DNA of 64,000 bases. Source: Bacteroidia bacterium. GTDB lineage: Bacteria > Bacteroidota > Bacteroidia > Flavobacteriales > Flavobacteriaceae. The position numbers were made by a program, and so were the translations under genes. Shown piece after piece: positions 25,314-34,721 of the stretch. Location: the NCBI GenBank assembly GCA_030430385.1, contig JAUIFO010000013.1, positions 46,257 to 110,256 of the forward strand, read 5' to 3'. Each line of letters starts with the position of its first letter. The stretch's first letter is position 1. The notes under the pieces were generated by a model that searched no databases, was not told the DNA's origin, and was given only the letters and a program-made list of their open reading frames with translations.

Positions 25314-26687
25314 ATGAAATCTTTTATAACTACTATTTTATGCTTGTTAGTTTGTGTGTGTGTGTCTTCAGCGCAATCGATACAAGATATTATTGATCAA
25401 GTCGACTTTAATGAACTTAGCTTAACCGTTCAAGAGTTTTCAGGTGAACAATCTACAGTCGTAGATGGCAATACAGTTACAATACTAAATAGACAACAGG
25501 CTAATAATGATCTGGCTGCAGATTATCTTGTGCAACGGTTTGAAGCACTTGATAACATCACCATTACAGATCAAGCATTCAATTCTAATGGACGCAATAT
25601 TATCGCTACGCAAACAGGATTGACCAATCCGAATGATATTTATATTGTTTGTGCCCATTATGATACTGTTGCCGATTTTTGTGCTGATGATAATGCTACA
25701 GGTACAGCTGCTGTTCTCGAAATTGCTCGACTTTTATCAACCCAGTGTTTAGATAATACTGTTGTATATGCGCTTTGGGATGAAGAAGAGACTAGTTTGG
25801 GAGGTTCTGAATTTTATGCTGATCAAGCCGCAACGAATGGAGATAACATTTTAGGCGTTATCAATCTGGATATGATTGGTTATGATGGTGATGCTTCAGG
25901 GCAACCAGGTGATAATGAATTTGATATAGATGTTAGAGATGTTGCTAATTCATTGGCATTAAAAGATGATATCATAACGGTCTTAAATAGTTACACTTTT
26001 GATTTATCTGTGATTACGGTTCAGCCAGGGACATTCTTTAGTGATCATGCAAGTTTTTGGGTAAATGGATATTCGGCAGTGTTGCTTGGAGAATCTTGGG
26101 AAACCAACGATCAAACTCCTTTTTATCATACTTCTGGAGATCAATTTAGTACACTTGATCTTCAGTACTTTCATGAAATGACCAAATTAACAGCAGCTTG
26201 CATGGCAACTTTTGGAGGTTTAGTGAATTTAGATAATACAGTAACGCAAACCGCTACGATGTTAACCTCTAATCAAAGTTCGGCAACGTATCAATGGATT
26301 AACTGTAATACAGATACACCAATTTCTGGAGCAGTCGGACAATCCTATACGCCTTCAGCTAATGGCAATTATGCAGTAGAGGTGACTTCTGGATCGTGTA
26401 CAGAAATAAGTGAGTGTATCGTATTCGATACCTTAGAACTTGAAGCCTTTTCAGTTTCTGAAGTCAATTTGTTTCCAAATCCTGTTAGTTCCAAATTAAC
26501 CATTGAAGTCTCAGGAGATGATGATACTTTGGATATTGACCTATTTGATGTAGGCGGAAAGTTATTGCTTCAAAATACACTTACTGAAAACAACACACTT
26601 GATATGTCAAGCTTGTCTAGCGGAATTTACTTTCTGAAAGTTTCGTCTTCAGACAAAACTGGAACTTACAAAGTTGTTAAAGAGTAG
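25314..26687 (+). CDS. Secreted M28 family zinc peptidase with T9SS sorting domain
   Basis: This is a 457-residue protein from ATG 25314; the in-frame TTG at 25305 is less likely. The signal peptide ends near CVSSAQS. The M28 domain (about 20-310) shows the zinc-site segments CAHYDTVAD, CADDNATGT, WDEEETSLGGSEF, NLDMIGYDG and FFSDHASFW. An Ig/PKD-like segment follows (about 315-375). The C-terminal 80 residues are a T9SS type A sorting domain (LFPNPVSSKL, LSSGIYFLKV). It acts outside the cell as an aminopeptidase-like enzyme. A -7 element TATATTTG lies at 25279-25286. It is monocistronic and convergent with the dipeptidase gene. Confidence 0.93.
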   Translation: MKSFITTILCLLVCVCVSSAQSIQDIIDQVDFNELSLTVQEFSGEQSTVVDGNTVTILNRQQANNDLAADYLVQRFEALDNITITDQAFNSNGRNIIATQTGLTNPNDIYIVCAHYDTVADFCADDNATGTAAVLEIARLLSTQCLDNTVVYALWDEEETSLGGSEFYADQAATNGDNILGVINLDMIGYDGDASGQPGDNEFDIDVRDVANSLALKDDIITVLNSYTFDLSVITVQPGTFFSDHASFWVNGYSAVLLGESWETNDQTPFYHTSGDQFSTLDLQYFHEMTKLTAACMATFGGLVNLDNTVTQTATMLTSNQSSATYQWINCNTDTPISGAVGQSYTPSANGNYAVEVTSGSCTEISECIVFDTLELEAFSVSEVNLFPNPVSSKLTIEVSGDDDTLDIDLFDVGGKLLLQNTLTENNTLDMSSLSSGIYFLKVSSSDKTGTYKVVKE

Positions 26688-26692
26688 AAACT

Positions 26693-28081
26693 TTATTTAC
26701 TAAGTTCAGTAAAGTACTTGTAAAACAAAGGAATAGTTTCAATACCTTTAAAATAATTCCACACACCATAATGTTCGTTTGGAGAGTGAATAGCATCGCT
26801 ATTTAATCCAAACCCCATTAATATGGTTTTACTTTTTAATTCTTCTTCAAAAAGTGATACAATAGGAATACTTCCACCACTGCGTTGCGGAATAGGTGTT
26901 TTTCCAAACGTATCTTCATAAGCTTTTGAAGCAGCTTTGTAGCCAACACTATCAATAGGAGTTACATAGCCTTGTCCGCCATGATGAGGTTTAACTACAA
27001 CTTTTACACCTTTAGGTGCAATACTTTCAAAATGTGTTTTAAATAATTGTGTAATGTCTTGCCAATTTTGATGCGGAACTAAGCGCATTGAGATTTTAGC
27101 GTAGGCTTTACTTGCAATAACCGTTTTAGCACCTTCACCAATATAACCTCCCCAAATACCATTGACATCTAGAGTTGGTCTAATAGAATTACGCTCATTT
27201 GTAGAATAGCCTTTTTCACCATAAACGGCATCAATATCTAAGGCATCTTTGTAGGCTTCTAATGAGAAAGGCGCTTTAGCCATTTCAGCACGTTCAGCAT
27301 CTGAAAGTTCTTCAACCTTATCATAAAAACCAGGTATTGTAATGTGATTGTTCTCATCGTGTAGCGACGCAATCATTTTAGTTAAGACGTTAATTGGATT
27401 TGCAACAGCACCTCCATAAAGTCCTGAATGTAGGTCTCTATTCGGACCTGTTACTTCAACTTCAACATAACTCAAACCTCTTAATCCAGTGGTGATTGAA
27501 GGAACATCTTTAGCAATCATTCCAGTATCAGAAATGAGAATGACATCATTTTTGAGTTTTTCATGATTGTGTTTAACAAACTCAGAAAGATTAACACTAC
27601 CCACTTCTTCTTCACCTTCAATCATAAATTTAACATTGCAAGGCAACTGATCTGTATTGGTCATAAACTCAAGCGCTTTAACATGCATATACATTTGACC
27701 TTTGTCATCACAAGCACCTCTTGCGAAAATAGCGCCTTCAGGATGTTTATCAGTTGGTTTGATAACAGGTTCATAAGGCGGAGAATCCCATAATTCTAAA
27801 GGGTCGGCAGGTTGTACATCATAATGACCATACACAAGAACAGTAGGCAATTGAGGATCAATTATTTTTTCACCATAAACAATTGGAAAACCTTCAGTCT
27901 CACATATTTCAGCATGATCACATCCAGCATCTAATAGACTTTGTTTAATCACTTCTGCTGTTTTAAATACATGGTCTTTAAAGGCAGGATCTGCACTTAC
28001 AGAGGGAATTCGTAGTAATTCTAGAAGTTCATTTAGAAATCGATCTTTATGTTCTGAAATATAGGATTGAATATTTTGCAT
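26693..28081 (-). CDS. M20 family dipeptidase
   Basis: This is a 462-residue cytoplasmic metallopeptidase of the M20 dipeptidase (carnosinase/CNDP-like) group. Zinc-site motifs are VYGHYDVQP near residue 86, ARGACDDKGQ near 122 and EGEEEVGS near 157. The dimerization domain contains GLYGGAVANP, and the C-terminal part has QRSGGSIPIV and DAIHSPNE. It hydrolyses dipeptides. There is no signal peptide. It stands alone, upstream on the minus strand of the tRNA-Leu region. Confidence 0.94.
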   Translation of the reverse strand: MQNIQSYISEHKDRFLNELLELLRIPSVSADPAFKDHVFKTAEVIKQSLLDAGCDHAEICETEGFPIVYGEKIIDPQLPTVLVYGHYDVQPADPLELWDSPPYEPVIKPTDKHPEGAIFARGACDDKGQMYMHVKALEFMTNTDQLPCNVKFMIEGEEEVGSVNLSEFVKHNHEKLKNDVILISDTGMIAKDVPSITTGLRGLSYVEVEVTGPNRDLHSGLYGGAVANPINVLTKMIASLHDENNHITIPGFYDKVEELSDAERAEMAKAPFSLEAYKDALDIDAVYGEKGYSTNERNSIRPTLDVNGIWGGYIGEGAKTVIASKAYAKISMRLVPHQNWQDITQLFKTHFESIAPKGVKVVVKPHHGGQGYVTPIDSVGYKAASKAYEDTFGKTPIPQRSGGSIPIVSLFEEELKSKTILMGFGLNSDAIHSPNEHYGVWNYFKGIETIPLFYKYFTELSK

Positions 28082-28145
28082 GATGTAATTTTTGAATACT
28101 TCAAAAATACAAAAATTGACTACGTTTTTTAGTAATTAAAGTTAT

Positions 28146-28174
28146 TTGAATATTGAAACTATTGTTTATATTTG
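28146..28174 (+). promoter_or_regulatory. Promoter of tRNA-Leu
   Basis: TTG (28146-28148), an 18-base spacer, then TATATTTG (28167-28174) give a consensus Bacteroidota -33/-7 pair 24 bases before the tRNA. Confidence 0.6.
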
Positions 28175-28197
28175 CATCCCAATAATAATTGGAAGTT

Positions 28198-28279
28198 GCG
28201 GGCGTGGTGGAATTGGTAGACACGCTAGACTTAGGATCTAGTGCCGCGAGGTGTGCGAGTTCGAGTCTCGCCGCCCGCA
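28198..28279 (+). tRNA. tRNA-Leu (anticodon UAG)
   Basis: This is an 82-nt class II tRNA. The acceptor stem GCGGGCG (28198-28204) pairs with CGCCCGC (28272-28278), with discriminator A28279. The anticodon arm CTAGA-CTTAGGA-TCTAG gives anticodon TAG. It has a long variable arm and TTCGAGTC in the T arm. CCA is not encoded, as is common in this phylum. A terminator hairpin follows. Confidence 0.96.
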
Positions 28280-28550
28280 CAAAAACAAAGCTAACCTTTT
28301 AGGGTTGGCTTTTTTTATTGATAAAACATTATATAAAGAGAAAGAGACGAGAAGTTTATCCTGAGGGAAGTCGAAGGGAGTCTCGCCGCCCGCACAAAAA
28401 CAAAGCTGACCTTTAGGGTTGGCTTTTTTTATTGATAAACATTATATAAAGAGAAAGAGACGAGAAGTTTATCCTGAGGGAAGTCGAAGGGAGTCTCGCC
28501 GCCCGCACAAAAACAAAGCTGACCTTTTAGGGTTGGCTTTTTTTATTTGT
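28263..28550 (+). repeat. Tandem repeat of tRNA-Leu 3' end plus terminator (2.5 units)
   Basis: The last 17-18 bases of the tRNA (from GAGTCTCGCC to the discriminator) and the sequence after it are repeated in tandem. Unit 1 runs 28263-28377 (115 bp), unit 2 runs 28378-28490 (113 bp) and a partial unit 3 runs 28491 to about 28550. Each carries the tRNA 3' strand and a hairpin of the form AGCTRACC...GGTTGGCT followed by T7. Units 1 and 2 also carry a CCTGAGGGAAGTCGAAGG segment. This fills the gene-free stretch between the tRNA and the amylase gene. It is not a CRISPR (units abut, no spacers). Confidence 0.92.
28289..28317 (+). terminator. tRNA-Leu terminator (first of three copies)
   Basis: AGCTAACC (28289-28296) pairs with GGTTGGCT (28303-28310), one wobble included, then T-rich sequence follows. 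Copies recur in the second and third tandem units. Confidence 0.75.
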
Positions 28551-28554
28551 AAAA

Positions 28555-28586
28555 AAAAAGCTTTCTAAATAATTAGAAAGCTTTTT
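28555..28586 (-). terminator. Terminator of the susC-amylase operon
   Basis: A perfect 14-bp inverted repeat AAAAAGCTTTCTAA/TTAGAAAGCTTTTT has a 4-base loop. Read on the minus strand it ends in a run of nine T, 30 bases after the amylase stop. Confidence 0.8.
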
Positions 28587-28616
28587 CAGGCTAATTCAAA
28601 TTGCTACAAAATCAAT

Positions 28617-31526
28617 TTAAAGTTTTAAGATTTTTGACGTCAAAGTTTGACCGTCCTTGTTTTCAATTTTAATTAAATACAAACTTGGTGATAAGTCAGA
28701 GATATCGTAGTTGTCTTCTTTAGAGAAGTCACCTTTAAAAGACTTAACTAGTTTTCCTGTTATATCATATATCTGAAGGGTTTCAAAAGACTTATTAGTT
28801 TTAAATGATGTGTTTACTGGATTAGGGTAGATACTAAAAGAGTTGTCTAAAGCAAAGCTGCCATCACTCAATGTACTTGGTGGCTGGTTACCAAATATTC
28901 TAAACTGCCCAGCAGGAATATTAATAGTAGCAGCACTGTAAGTTGTATTTCCAGTAGGATCCATTAAATCATACCATGCTCCTCCAGTTGGAAAATTTGT
29001 ATTGATAGTTTGATCACTTACATTAAAGTTAGCTAAAACAATCACATTGCGAAGTTCTGTTGATGGGATACTCGTATCAAAAATATCAATTCTAGGTGTT
29101 AGATTTCCTGAGGTTATAGCATAGTCACCTTCAAACACAGGCTCATTTATTTTCAACTTATTTAATCGCGCCCAATCATCATATATTTGTCTTCTATTAG
29201 CATTATTTAACCAGTCATCAGTCCATTGCGGTTGAGGCTTAGTATCTAATTTACAACCATCATCATCAACAGAACCATCAGGACAAGTAAAAATAGAATT
29301 TTCCATTCCTAAAGCACCAAAATGCCAAATCATTTTTGGACCAGGAATTGTAAGTGAAACAGCTCCTAAGGCTGACATTCTTGATAATGCCGTATTAAGA
29401 TCTCTTACATTATGCGAACCATTAGTGTCATTTCCGAAGGTAACATTCTTATACATTAAACGCTCTTCATCATGACTTTCAGGATAACCCATTAAACGCG
29501 GTGCATTAAAACCACGACTATTATGACCCATTCTATTAATGTTAGCATTACTATTGAATCCCATAGTTAATTGGTTGTATTGATCTGTCATTTTTCCCCA
29601 CATCATAATACCTTTGCTAACGGCGTCATTTATTCTATAATTGGCCCATTGTTGTTCTTCATTGTCATTCCCTAAATGTTCAAAAATCACATAATGCGTT
29701 TCATCTAAAGACCATGAATAATCTGCATAGGTTCTTAAAATATCAACTCTATCTTGTTGATATACATTGGTACAACCAAAATTACCATCAAAAGTTCCGT
29801 TACCACAATTTTGAGTAAACCCTTTTGTTAAATCCCAACGGAAGCCATCAATTTTATATTCTTCAATCCAGTGTTTTACCACACGTCTTGTATATTCCTG
29901 TGTAAGCGGTTGCTGATGATTAAAATCGTTACCTACATTAAAAGAGTGCGCAGGAAATTGATTAAAGTATGGGCTATCAGACGCTGGTCCACCCCAACCA
30001 TCACCATCAGGATCATCCATCCACATACGTACCATTGGACTTCTACCAAATACATGATTTAATGCTACATCTAGAATTACGGCAATACCATTTTGATGGC
30101 ATAAATCAATAAATTCTTTAAGCTTATCAGGAGTGCCGTAATACTTATCAGGTGCCATATGGAAAGCAGTATTATAACCCCAACTTTCGTTCCCTTCATA
30201 TTCCATAATTGGCATTAGTTCTATAGCATTTACGTTCAGATTCTTGAAGTAATCAATACGATCAATTAAATTTTGGTAGTTACGATCGGTGTCAAAATCT
30301 CTAATTAAGACTTCATAGACTACTAAATCTTCTTTTTTAGGCTTTTGAAAATTAGTCACTTGCCAAGGATATGGCGTTTGTCCTGTTTGTAATACTGTTA
30401 CTTCACGTTGTTGACCTGCAGGATATTCATATGCTTGTCCAGCTCCCAATCCTGGAAAGGATGATGAAGGAACATAAGGGTCATCAAAAGGCGATAACAC
30501 TAAAGTTGAGAATGGATCAGCAGTTTTAACTAAACCAGGAGATCCTGATATAGGATTTGTATCAAACACCCAATATTGATAGGTTTCAACTTGACCAGGA
30601 GTAAGCCCTGAGATTTCTAGCCAATATTTCCCAGTAATTGGATCACGTTTCATAACGTCTGAACTTCCAGGAGTATAATTATTGAAACTACCAGCAACCT
30701 GAATAAATTCTTTTCCGGGAGCATTTAATACTAAAGTTGCTTTGGTTGGATCTGCGCCATAATTAACACCATCTTCAACACCAGCAGGTAGTGCTTGTTC
30801 GGTAACATTAGTGACTACAAAAACTTCAAAGCTGAGTTCTCCTGTATCAGGAGTACTGGTTGGAGAACCAACAAACCTTACAATACCATTCTCTGTAATA
30901 TTAGGAATGGTTGTTGAACAACTAGGAAATCCACAAGTACCTGTCGCTACTGAAATATTATTGTAAAATACTTCGAAGCTACCCTGAACAGTTGTTGAGC
31001 CTTGAAAAGAAATTGTTGCACTCACTGATAGATCATCACCAGAATTTACAACCACAGGGAAACTAGATGGATTAGTAATAGTGATACTCACACTTCCAAC
31101 AGGGAAAATGTAATCATTACAGCCATCGCCTTTTAGTTCTTGAGTTCCATCTTCATTTCTAAACACCATTCCAATTTGAGTAGCAGCATTGGCTTCAGCA
31201 GTGGATAAACCGTAATACATTTCAGGAGTGATAGTAATACTATAAGTACCATCACCATTGTGCGTCATCTGTCCAACACCATCATCCTGTCCCCAATTTC
31301 CAATGACACTAAAACCAAAAGGATTCGAATTATCACCAATTCCAGAGTGCATATACACTTTATTAGGATTCATAAATCCATTACAATCAGTATCAGTTGT
31401 ATTATTTGTATCTACTGTAATTGTCACTGCTTCATCTACTTCAATAGTGCCAACACTAAGTGTTACAACTTGCGAATAAGACATTGAAGCGATAAAAAAT
31501 AGAAGTAATAGTAAACGTTTTGTCAT
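28617..31526 (-). CDS. Secreted GH13 alpha-amylase with T9SS sorting domain
   Basis: This is a 969-residue protein. It has a signal peptide (to about SMSYS), N-terminal beta domains including a segment like those of SusE-type binding proteins (FGFSVIGNWGQDDG), then a CBM48-like domain (IQVAGSFNNYTPG near 275). The GH13 barrel (about 395-800) has DVALNHVFG, nucleophile Asp in GFRWDLTKGF, general acid Glu in YVIFEHLG, and PESHDEERL. The C-terminal 75 residues form a T9SS type A sorting domain (IYPNPVNTSF). It degrades starch outside the cell. It is the last gene of the susC operon, separated from susE by an internal hairpin. Confidence 0.95.
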   Translation of the reverse strand: MTKRLLLLLFFIASMSYSQVVTLSVGTIEVDEAVTITVDTNNTTDTDCNGFMNPNKVYMHSGIGDNSNPFGFSVIGNWGQDDGVGQMTHNGDGTYSITITPEMYYGLSTAEANAATQIGMVFRNEDGTQELKGDGCNDYIFPVGSVSITITNPSSFPVVVNSGDDLSVSATISFQGSTTVQGSFEVFYNNISVATGTCGFPSCSTTIPNITENGIVRFVGSPTSTPDTGELSFEVFVVTNVTEQALPAGVEDGVNYGADPTKATLVLNAPGKEFIQVAGSFNNYTPGSSDVMKRDPITGKYWLEISGLTPGQVETYQYWVFDTNPISGSPGLVKTADPFSTLVLSPFDDPYVPSSSFPGLGAGQAYEYPAGQQREVTVLQTGQTPYPWQVTNFQKPKKEDLVVYEVLIRDFDTDRNYQNLIDRIDYFKNLNVNAIELMPIMEYEGNESWGYNTAFHMAPDKYYGTPDKLKEFIDLCHQNGIAVILDVALNHVFGRSPMVRMWMDDPDGDGWGGPASDSPYFNQFPAHSFNVGNDFNHQQPLTQEYTRRVVKHWIEEYKIDGFRWDLTKGFTQNCGNGTFDGNFGCTNVYQQDRVDILRTYADYSWSLDETHYVIFEHLGNDNEEQQWANYRINDAVSKGIMMWGKMTDQYNQLTMGFNSNANINRMGHNSRGFNAPRLMGYPESHDEERLMYKNVTFGNDTNGSHNVRDLNTALSRMSALGAVSLTIPGPKMIWHFGALGMENSIFTCPDGSVDDDGCKLDTKPQPQWTDDWLNNANRRQIYDDWARLNKLKINEPVFEGDYAITSGNLTPRIDIFDTSIPSTELRNVIVLANFNVSDQTINTNFPTGGAWYDLMDPTGNTTYSAATINIPAGQFRIFGNQPPSTLSDGSFALDNSFSIYPNPVNTSFKTNKSFETLQIYDITGKLVKSFKGDFSKEDNYDISDLSPSLYLIKIENKDGQTLTSKILKL

Positions 31527-31545
31527 AGCAGTACTATTTTTTTAA

Positions 31546-31579
31546 AAAAGGCTATGTTGCAAAAACACCATAGCCTTTT
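31546..31579 (-). terminator. Intercistronic hairpin between susE-like and amylase genes
   Basis: AAAAGGCTATG (31546-31556) pairs perfectly with CATAGCCTTTT (31569-31579), and on the minus strand a T-rich tract follows. It probably attenuates read-through into the amylase gene. Confidence 0.65.
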
Positions 31580-31607
31580 GTGTTATATAAGAGCTAAACT
31601 AACTGGT

Positions 31608-33152
31608 TTAGTTTAACGTAATTGTTAAATTATTGGTGTCAATAGTGATTGTATATGTGCCATCAGTTCCAACAAAACCGAAATTATTATCATCATCCAT
31701 TGCATCTACTAGGTTAGAATCAATGGTGTATCCAGCATCAGCATAAAATGGATAATTCTGACCAGTTGCCCAATCATCTAATACTGTAAAGAATCTGAAG
31801 TTGTTGTTGTCAGTTGTGCTTTGTAAAGCTACTGTACCAGAGTAAACACCGTTACTTATACATTCGAAAACTGCCGGATTATCCCAACTCCATCCTGTAT
31901 CAACAAGTCCAGCACCAACTCCATATAACTGATCGAATTCACAAGATGCCTCGGCAGCAGTTAAAGAGATAGTTAGGTTATTTGTATTTATAGTAATAGT
32001 ATAAGTTCCATTAGTACCAACGAAACCAAAATTACTATCGTCATCCATAGCATTCACTAATTCAGAGTCTATCGTATAACCAGCATCAGCATAAAACGGA
32101 TAGTTTTGACCTGAAGCCCAATCGTCCAATACTGTAAAGAATCTGAAGTTATTGTTGTCAGGAGTATTTTGAAGATTTACTGTTCCTGAATAAATACCAT
32201 CAGAAATACAACTGAATACAGCTGGATTAGCCCAGTCCCATCCAGTATCGGTTAATCCAGCACCTACACCATATAATTGATCAAACTCACAAGTACCACC
32301 ATCGCCTTGAGGAGGACCTAATGTGATGGTTAAGTTGTTTGAATCAATGGTTAAGAAATAAAGACCATCAGTTCCAACAAAACCAAAATTATTGTCATCA
32401 TCCATCGCATCTACAAAGTTTGCATCGATAGTATATCCGGCATCAACAAACCATGGGTAATTTCTTCCAGAAGCCCAGTCATCTAATACTGTAAAGAATC
32501 TGAAGTTATTGTTGTCAGGAGTACTTTGGAATTCAACGTTTCCAGACCAAACACCATCAGCAGAACACATTAATTCAACAGGATTACCCCAATCCCAACC
32601 AGCAGTTGGTAATCCAGCACCAACACCGTAAAGAATATCGACTTCACAAGTTCCACCTTGCATTACGCCAGACTCTTGTAATTCAACATTTAGACCTTGA
32701 ACTGCAGACAATGTTGGTAAACTTCCATCTCCTACAGTAGCCATTAATCTGAAATATAAAGTTCCTGTGTTATCTGGTGCTGTGTTTACAAGACCAGCAG
32801 CTTCAGCAAGCATTATCATTTGTCCTACGGTTACAGGTATTTCGTTGCCAGTAGTATTACCTAGATTGTATAATCCTTCACCTTCAACATAGTCACTGAA
32901 ATCCTGCATTGTAGCTGCTTGTAAGCTGTAAGTAACCACAGTAGGAGCGTCAAAGTCTGCATCATCCCAAGTGAATCGTTCAGCAAGCGATCCGCTTACA
33001 GAAGCATTAAGTAGATAGTTATCTAGAAACGTAGTATTAAATGCTAGATCTGTTGGTTCACTAGCAACAAAATCTAAATCGTCATCTTCTTTACATGCTG
33101 TAAAGGATAATACAGCAATCATAGTTAGTAATATAAATTTTAAATTTTTCAT
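31608..33152 (-). CDS. SusE/SusF-like surface starch-binding lipoprotein
   Basis: This is a 514-residue lipoprotein (lipobox FTAC, Cys20). It has an N-terminal SusE-type domain (about 28-160) and three near-identical binding modules at about 169-278, 288-397 and 404-513. Each has YGVGAGL..TGWDW, DNNNFRFFTVLDDW and DDDxNFGFVGT. The family binds starch at the cell surface, and the conserved Trp/Asn-rich segments are plausible glucan contacts. It lies directly downstream of susD. Confidence 0.92.
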   Translation of the reverse strand: MKNLKFILLTMIAVLSFTACKEDDDLDFVASEPTDLAFNTTFLDNYLLNASVSGSLAERFTWDDADFDAPTVVTYSLQAATMQDFSDYVEGEGLYNLGNTTGNEIPVTVGQMIMLAEAAGLVNTAPDNTGTLYFRLMATVGDGSLPTLSAVQGLNVELQESGVMQGGTCEVDILYGVGAGLPTAGWDWGNPVELMCSADGVWSGNVEFQSTPDNNNFRFFTVLDDWASGRNYPWFVDAGYTIDANFVDAMDDDNNFGFVGTDGLYFLTIDSNNLTITLGPPQGDGGTCEFDQLYGVGAGLTDTGWDWANPAVFSCISDGIYSGTVNLQNTPDNNNFRFFTVLDDWASGQNYPFYADAGYTIDSELVNAMDDDSNFGFVGTNGTYTITINTNNLTISLTAAEASCEFDQLYGVGAGLVDTGWSWDNPAVFECISNGVYSGTVALQSTTDNNNFRFFTVLDDWATGQNYPFYADAGYTIDSNLVDAMDDDNNFGFVGTDGTYTITIDTNNLTITLN

Positions 33153-33165
33153 CGTGTTATATTTA

Positions 33166-34716
33166 TTAGAATCCTGGGTTTTGAGTTAAATTAGGGTTAG
33201 CATCTAAAGCTGATTGAGGTATTGGAAACAATCTGTATGTATCAGGAATTGATGTTCCGTTCACAACGTTTCCTTTCCATGGCCATAAGTAACTACCTCC
33301 TGTAAACATTCCAAAGCGAATTAAGTCGGTTCTTCTATGACCTTCTAGGTTTAATTCACGTCCTCTTTCGTCAATAATAAAATCTAAATCTAATTCTGAC
33401 ATCATTATTGAATCTGCATTTGAACGATTTCTGACCATATTAACATAGTCTAAGGCTTCACTCATAGTTGTATTTGAAGCACCTCTTAATGCACATTCTG
33501 CATACATTAGATAAACATCTGCTAATCTGTATAGAGGGAAATCAGTTCCAGAAAAAGCTGTTCCAGAAGTTGGGGTTTCATTAAAATTATTATTTCTAAA
33601 TTTAATAGAAGGGTACCCATCTGTCCATGTTCTGTAATCAGTCATTGTATAGTTATGTCCATCTGTCCAAAATAAGCTGGCTCTAGAGTCATTTGAGGTA
33701 TCTAAGTCTCCAAATAAACCATACCATGCTTCAGTTGCTCTATGACCTTGCCATCCTTCAGCAGCACCAAATTCTAAAATAGGTATGGTGTCTGGACTTA
33801 AACTTCCGTTTACGATATAAGTTGTATTTCCAAAGCTTTGGCTATTTACGGCATCAGCAATTAAAGGGTAAATGATTTCTGTAGAAATATCATTATCACC
33901 AGAAAAATTTTGAACAAAATTATCTTCTAATTCATAACCACCTTCGTTAATTATTTTATTGATATAAGTAGCAGCTTCGCTATATTTTGGACTTCCGATA
34001 TATACTTCAGCATTGATGTATAATTTCGCCAATAGCATATCAACAACATATGTATTTGCTCTACCATAACCATTATCATTACCTATTGTAGGTTCAATTG
34101 CTAGTAATTCTGCTTCAACAAAATTAAATAGTTCTTCTCTAGATGCTTCAGGTAAAAAATCTGGAGTTCCTGAGTTTTCTTCAGTCACTAATACACCTTT
34201 TCCAAAAGTATCAATAAGGTAATAGTATGCAAGTGCTCTTAAAAAGCGAACTTCACTTTGTATAGACTCTGGTATTTCTACACCAGCATTTGGTAACACA
34301 GTTAGTAAGTTGTTACATTGAGGTATCGTGTAGTACGCTCTGTTATATAAATACCTAAAGAATTTGTTGTTACTTGTCCATTCAGAGGTTGTAGTTAACT
34401 GGTCTAATCCATCATCTCCCCAACGGTTTTTCATACCATCTGCGGTGAAATCTTGTAAATTGATAATCCCTCTTAAAAAAGGAGATTCTCCTGGATCATC
34501 AGATATATCTGAACTTCCTGGTCCGTTTGGTCCGGATAATGCAAATGAAGCATATAATCTTGATAATAAGCCTTCAACTGCGCTAGGGTCTTGATCTAAA
34601 AGCTGTTGTAGTGTTAATTCTACTTTAGGTTCTGTGTCTAGATCATTAACACATGACGATACTATTGTAAATAGCGCCAACCCAAAAAATGTTAATATTA
34701 TTTTTTTCATAGTCAT
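33166..34716 (-). CDS. susD: SusD/RagB family nutrient-binding lipoprotein
   Basis: This is a 516-residue protein with lipobox SSC (Cys22) and typical SusD features: LRALAYYYLIDTFGKGV near 163-180, LYRLADVYLMYAECALRG near 395, and the ending RLFPIPQSALDANPNLTQNPGF-type signature. SusD forms the lid over the SusC channel and captures oligosaccharides. The surrounding GH13, GH31 and GH65 genes indicate alpha-glucan as substrate. It starts 5 bases after the susC stop. Confidence 0.96.
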   Translation of the reverse strand: MTMKKIILTFFGLALFTIVSSCVNDLDTEPKVELTLQQLLDQDPSAVEGLLSRLYASFALSGPNGPGSSDISDDPGESPFLRGIINLQDFTADGMKNRWGDDGLDQLTTTSEWTSNNKFFRYLYNRAYYTIPQCNNLLTVLPNAGVEIPESIQSEVRFLRALAYYYLIDTFGKGVLVTEENSGTPDFLPEASREELFNFVEAELLAIEPTIGNDNGYGRANTYVVDMLLAKLYINAEVYIGSPKYSEAATYINKIINEGGYELEDNFVQNFSGDNDISTEIIYPLIADAVNSQSFGNTTYIVNGSLSPDTIPILEFGAAEGWQGHRATEAWYGLFGDLDTSNDSRASLFWTDGHNYTMTDYRTWTDGYPSIKFRNNNFNETPTSGTAFSGTDFPLYRLADVYLMYAECALRGASNTTMSEALDYVNMVRNRSNADSIMMSELDLDFIIDERGRELNLEGHRRTDLIRFGMFTGGSYLWPWKGNVVNGTSIPDTYRLFPIPQSALDANPNLTQNPGF

Positions 34717-34721
34717 ATTTT

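Noticed and set aside
28263..28550. Repeats after tRNA-Leu as a CRISPR array
   Set aside because: Units are 113-115 bp, abut without variable spacers, and contain the tRNA 3' end and a terminator; no cas genes are present.
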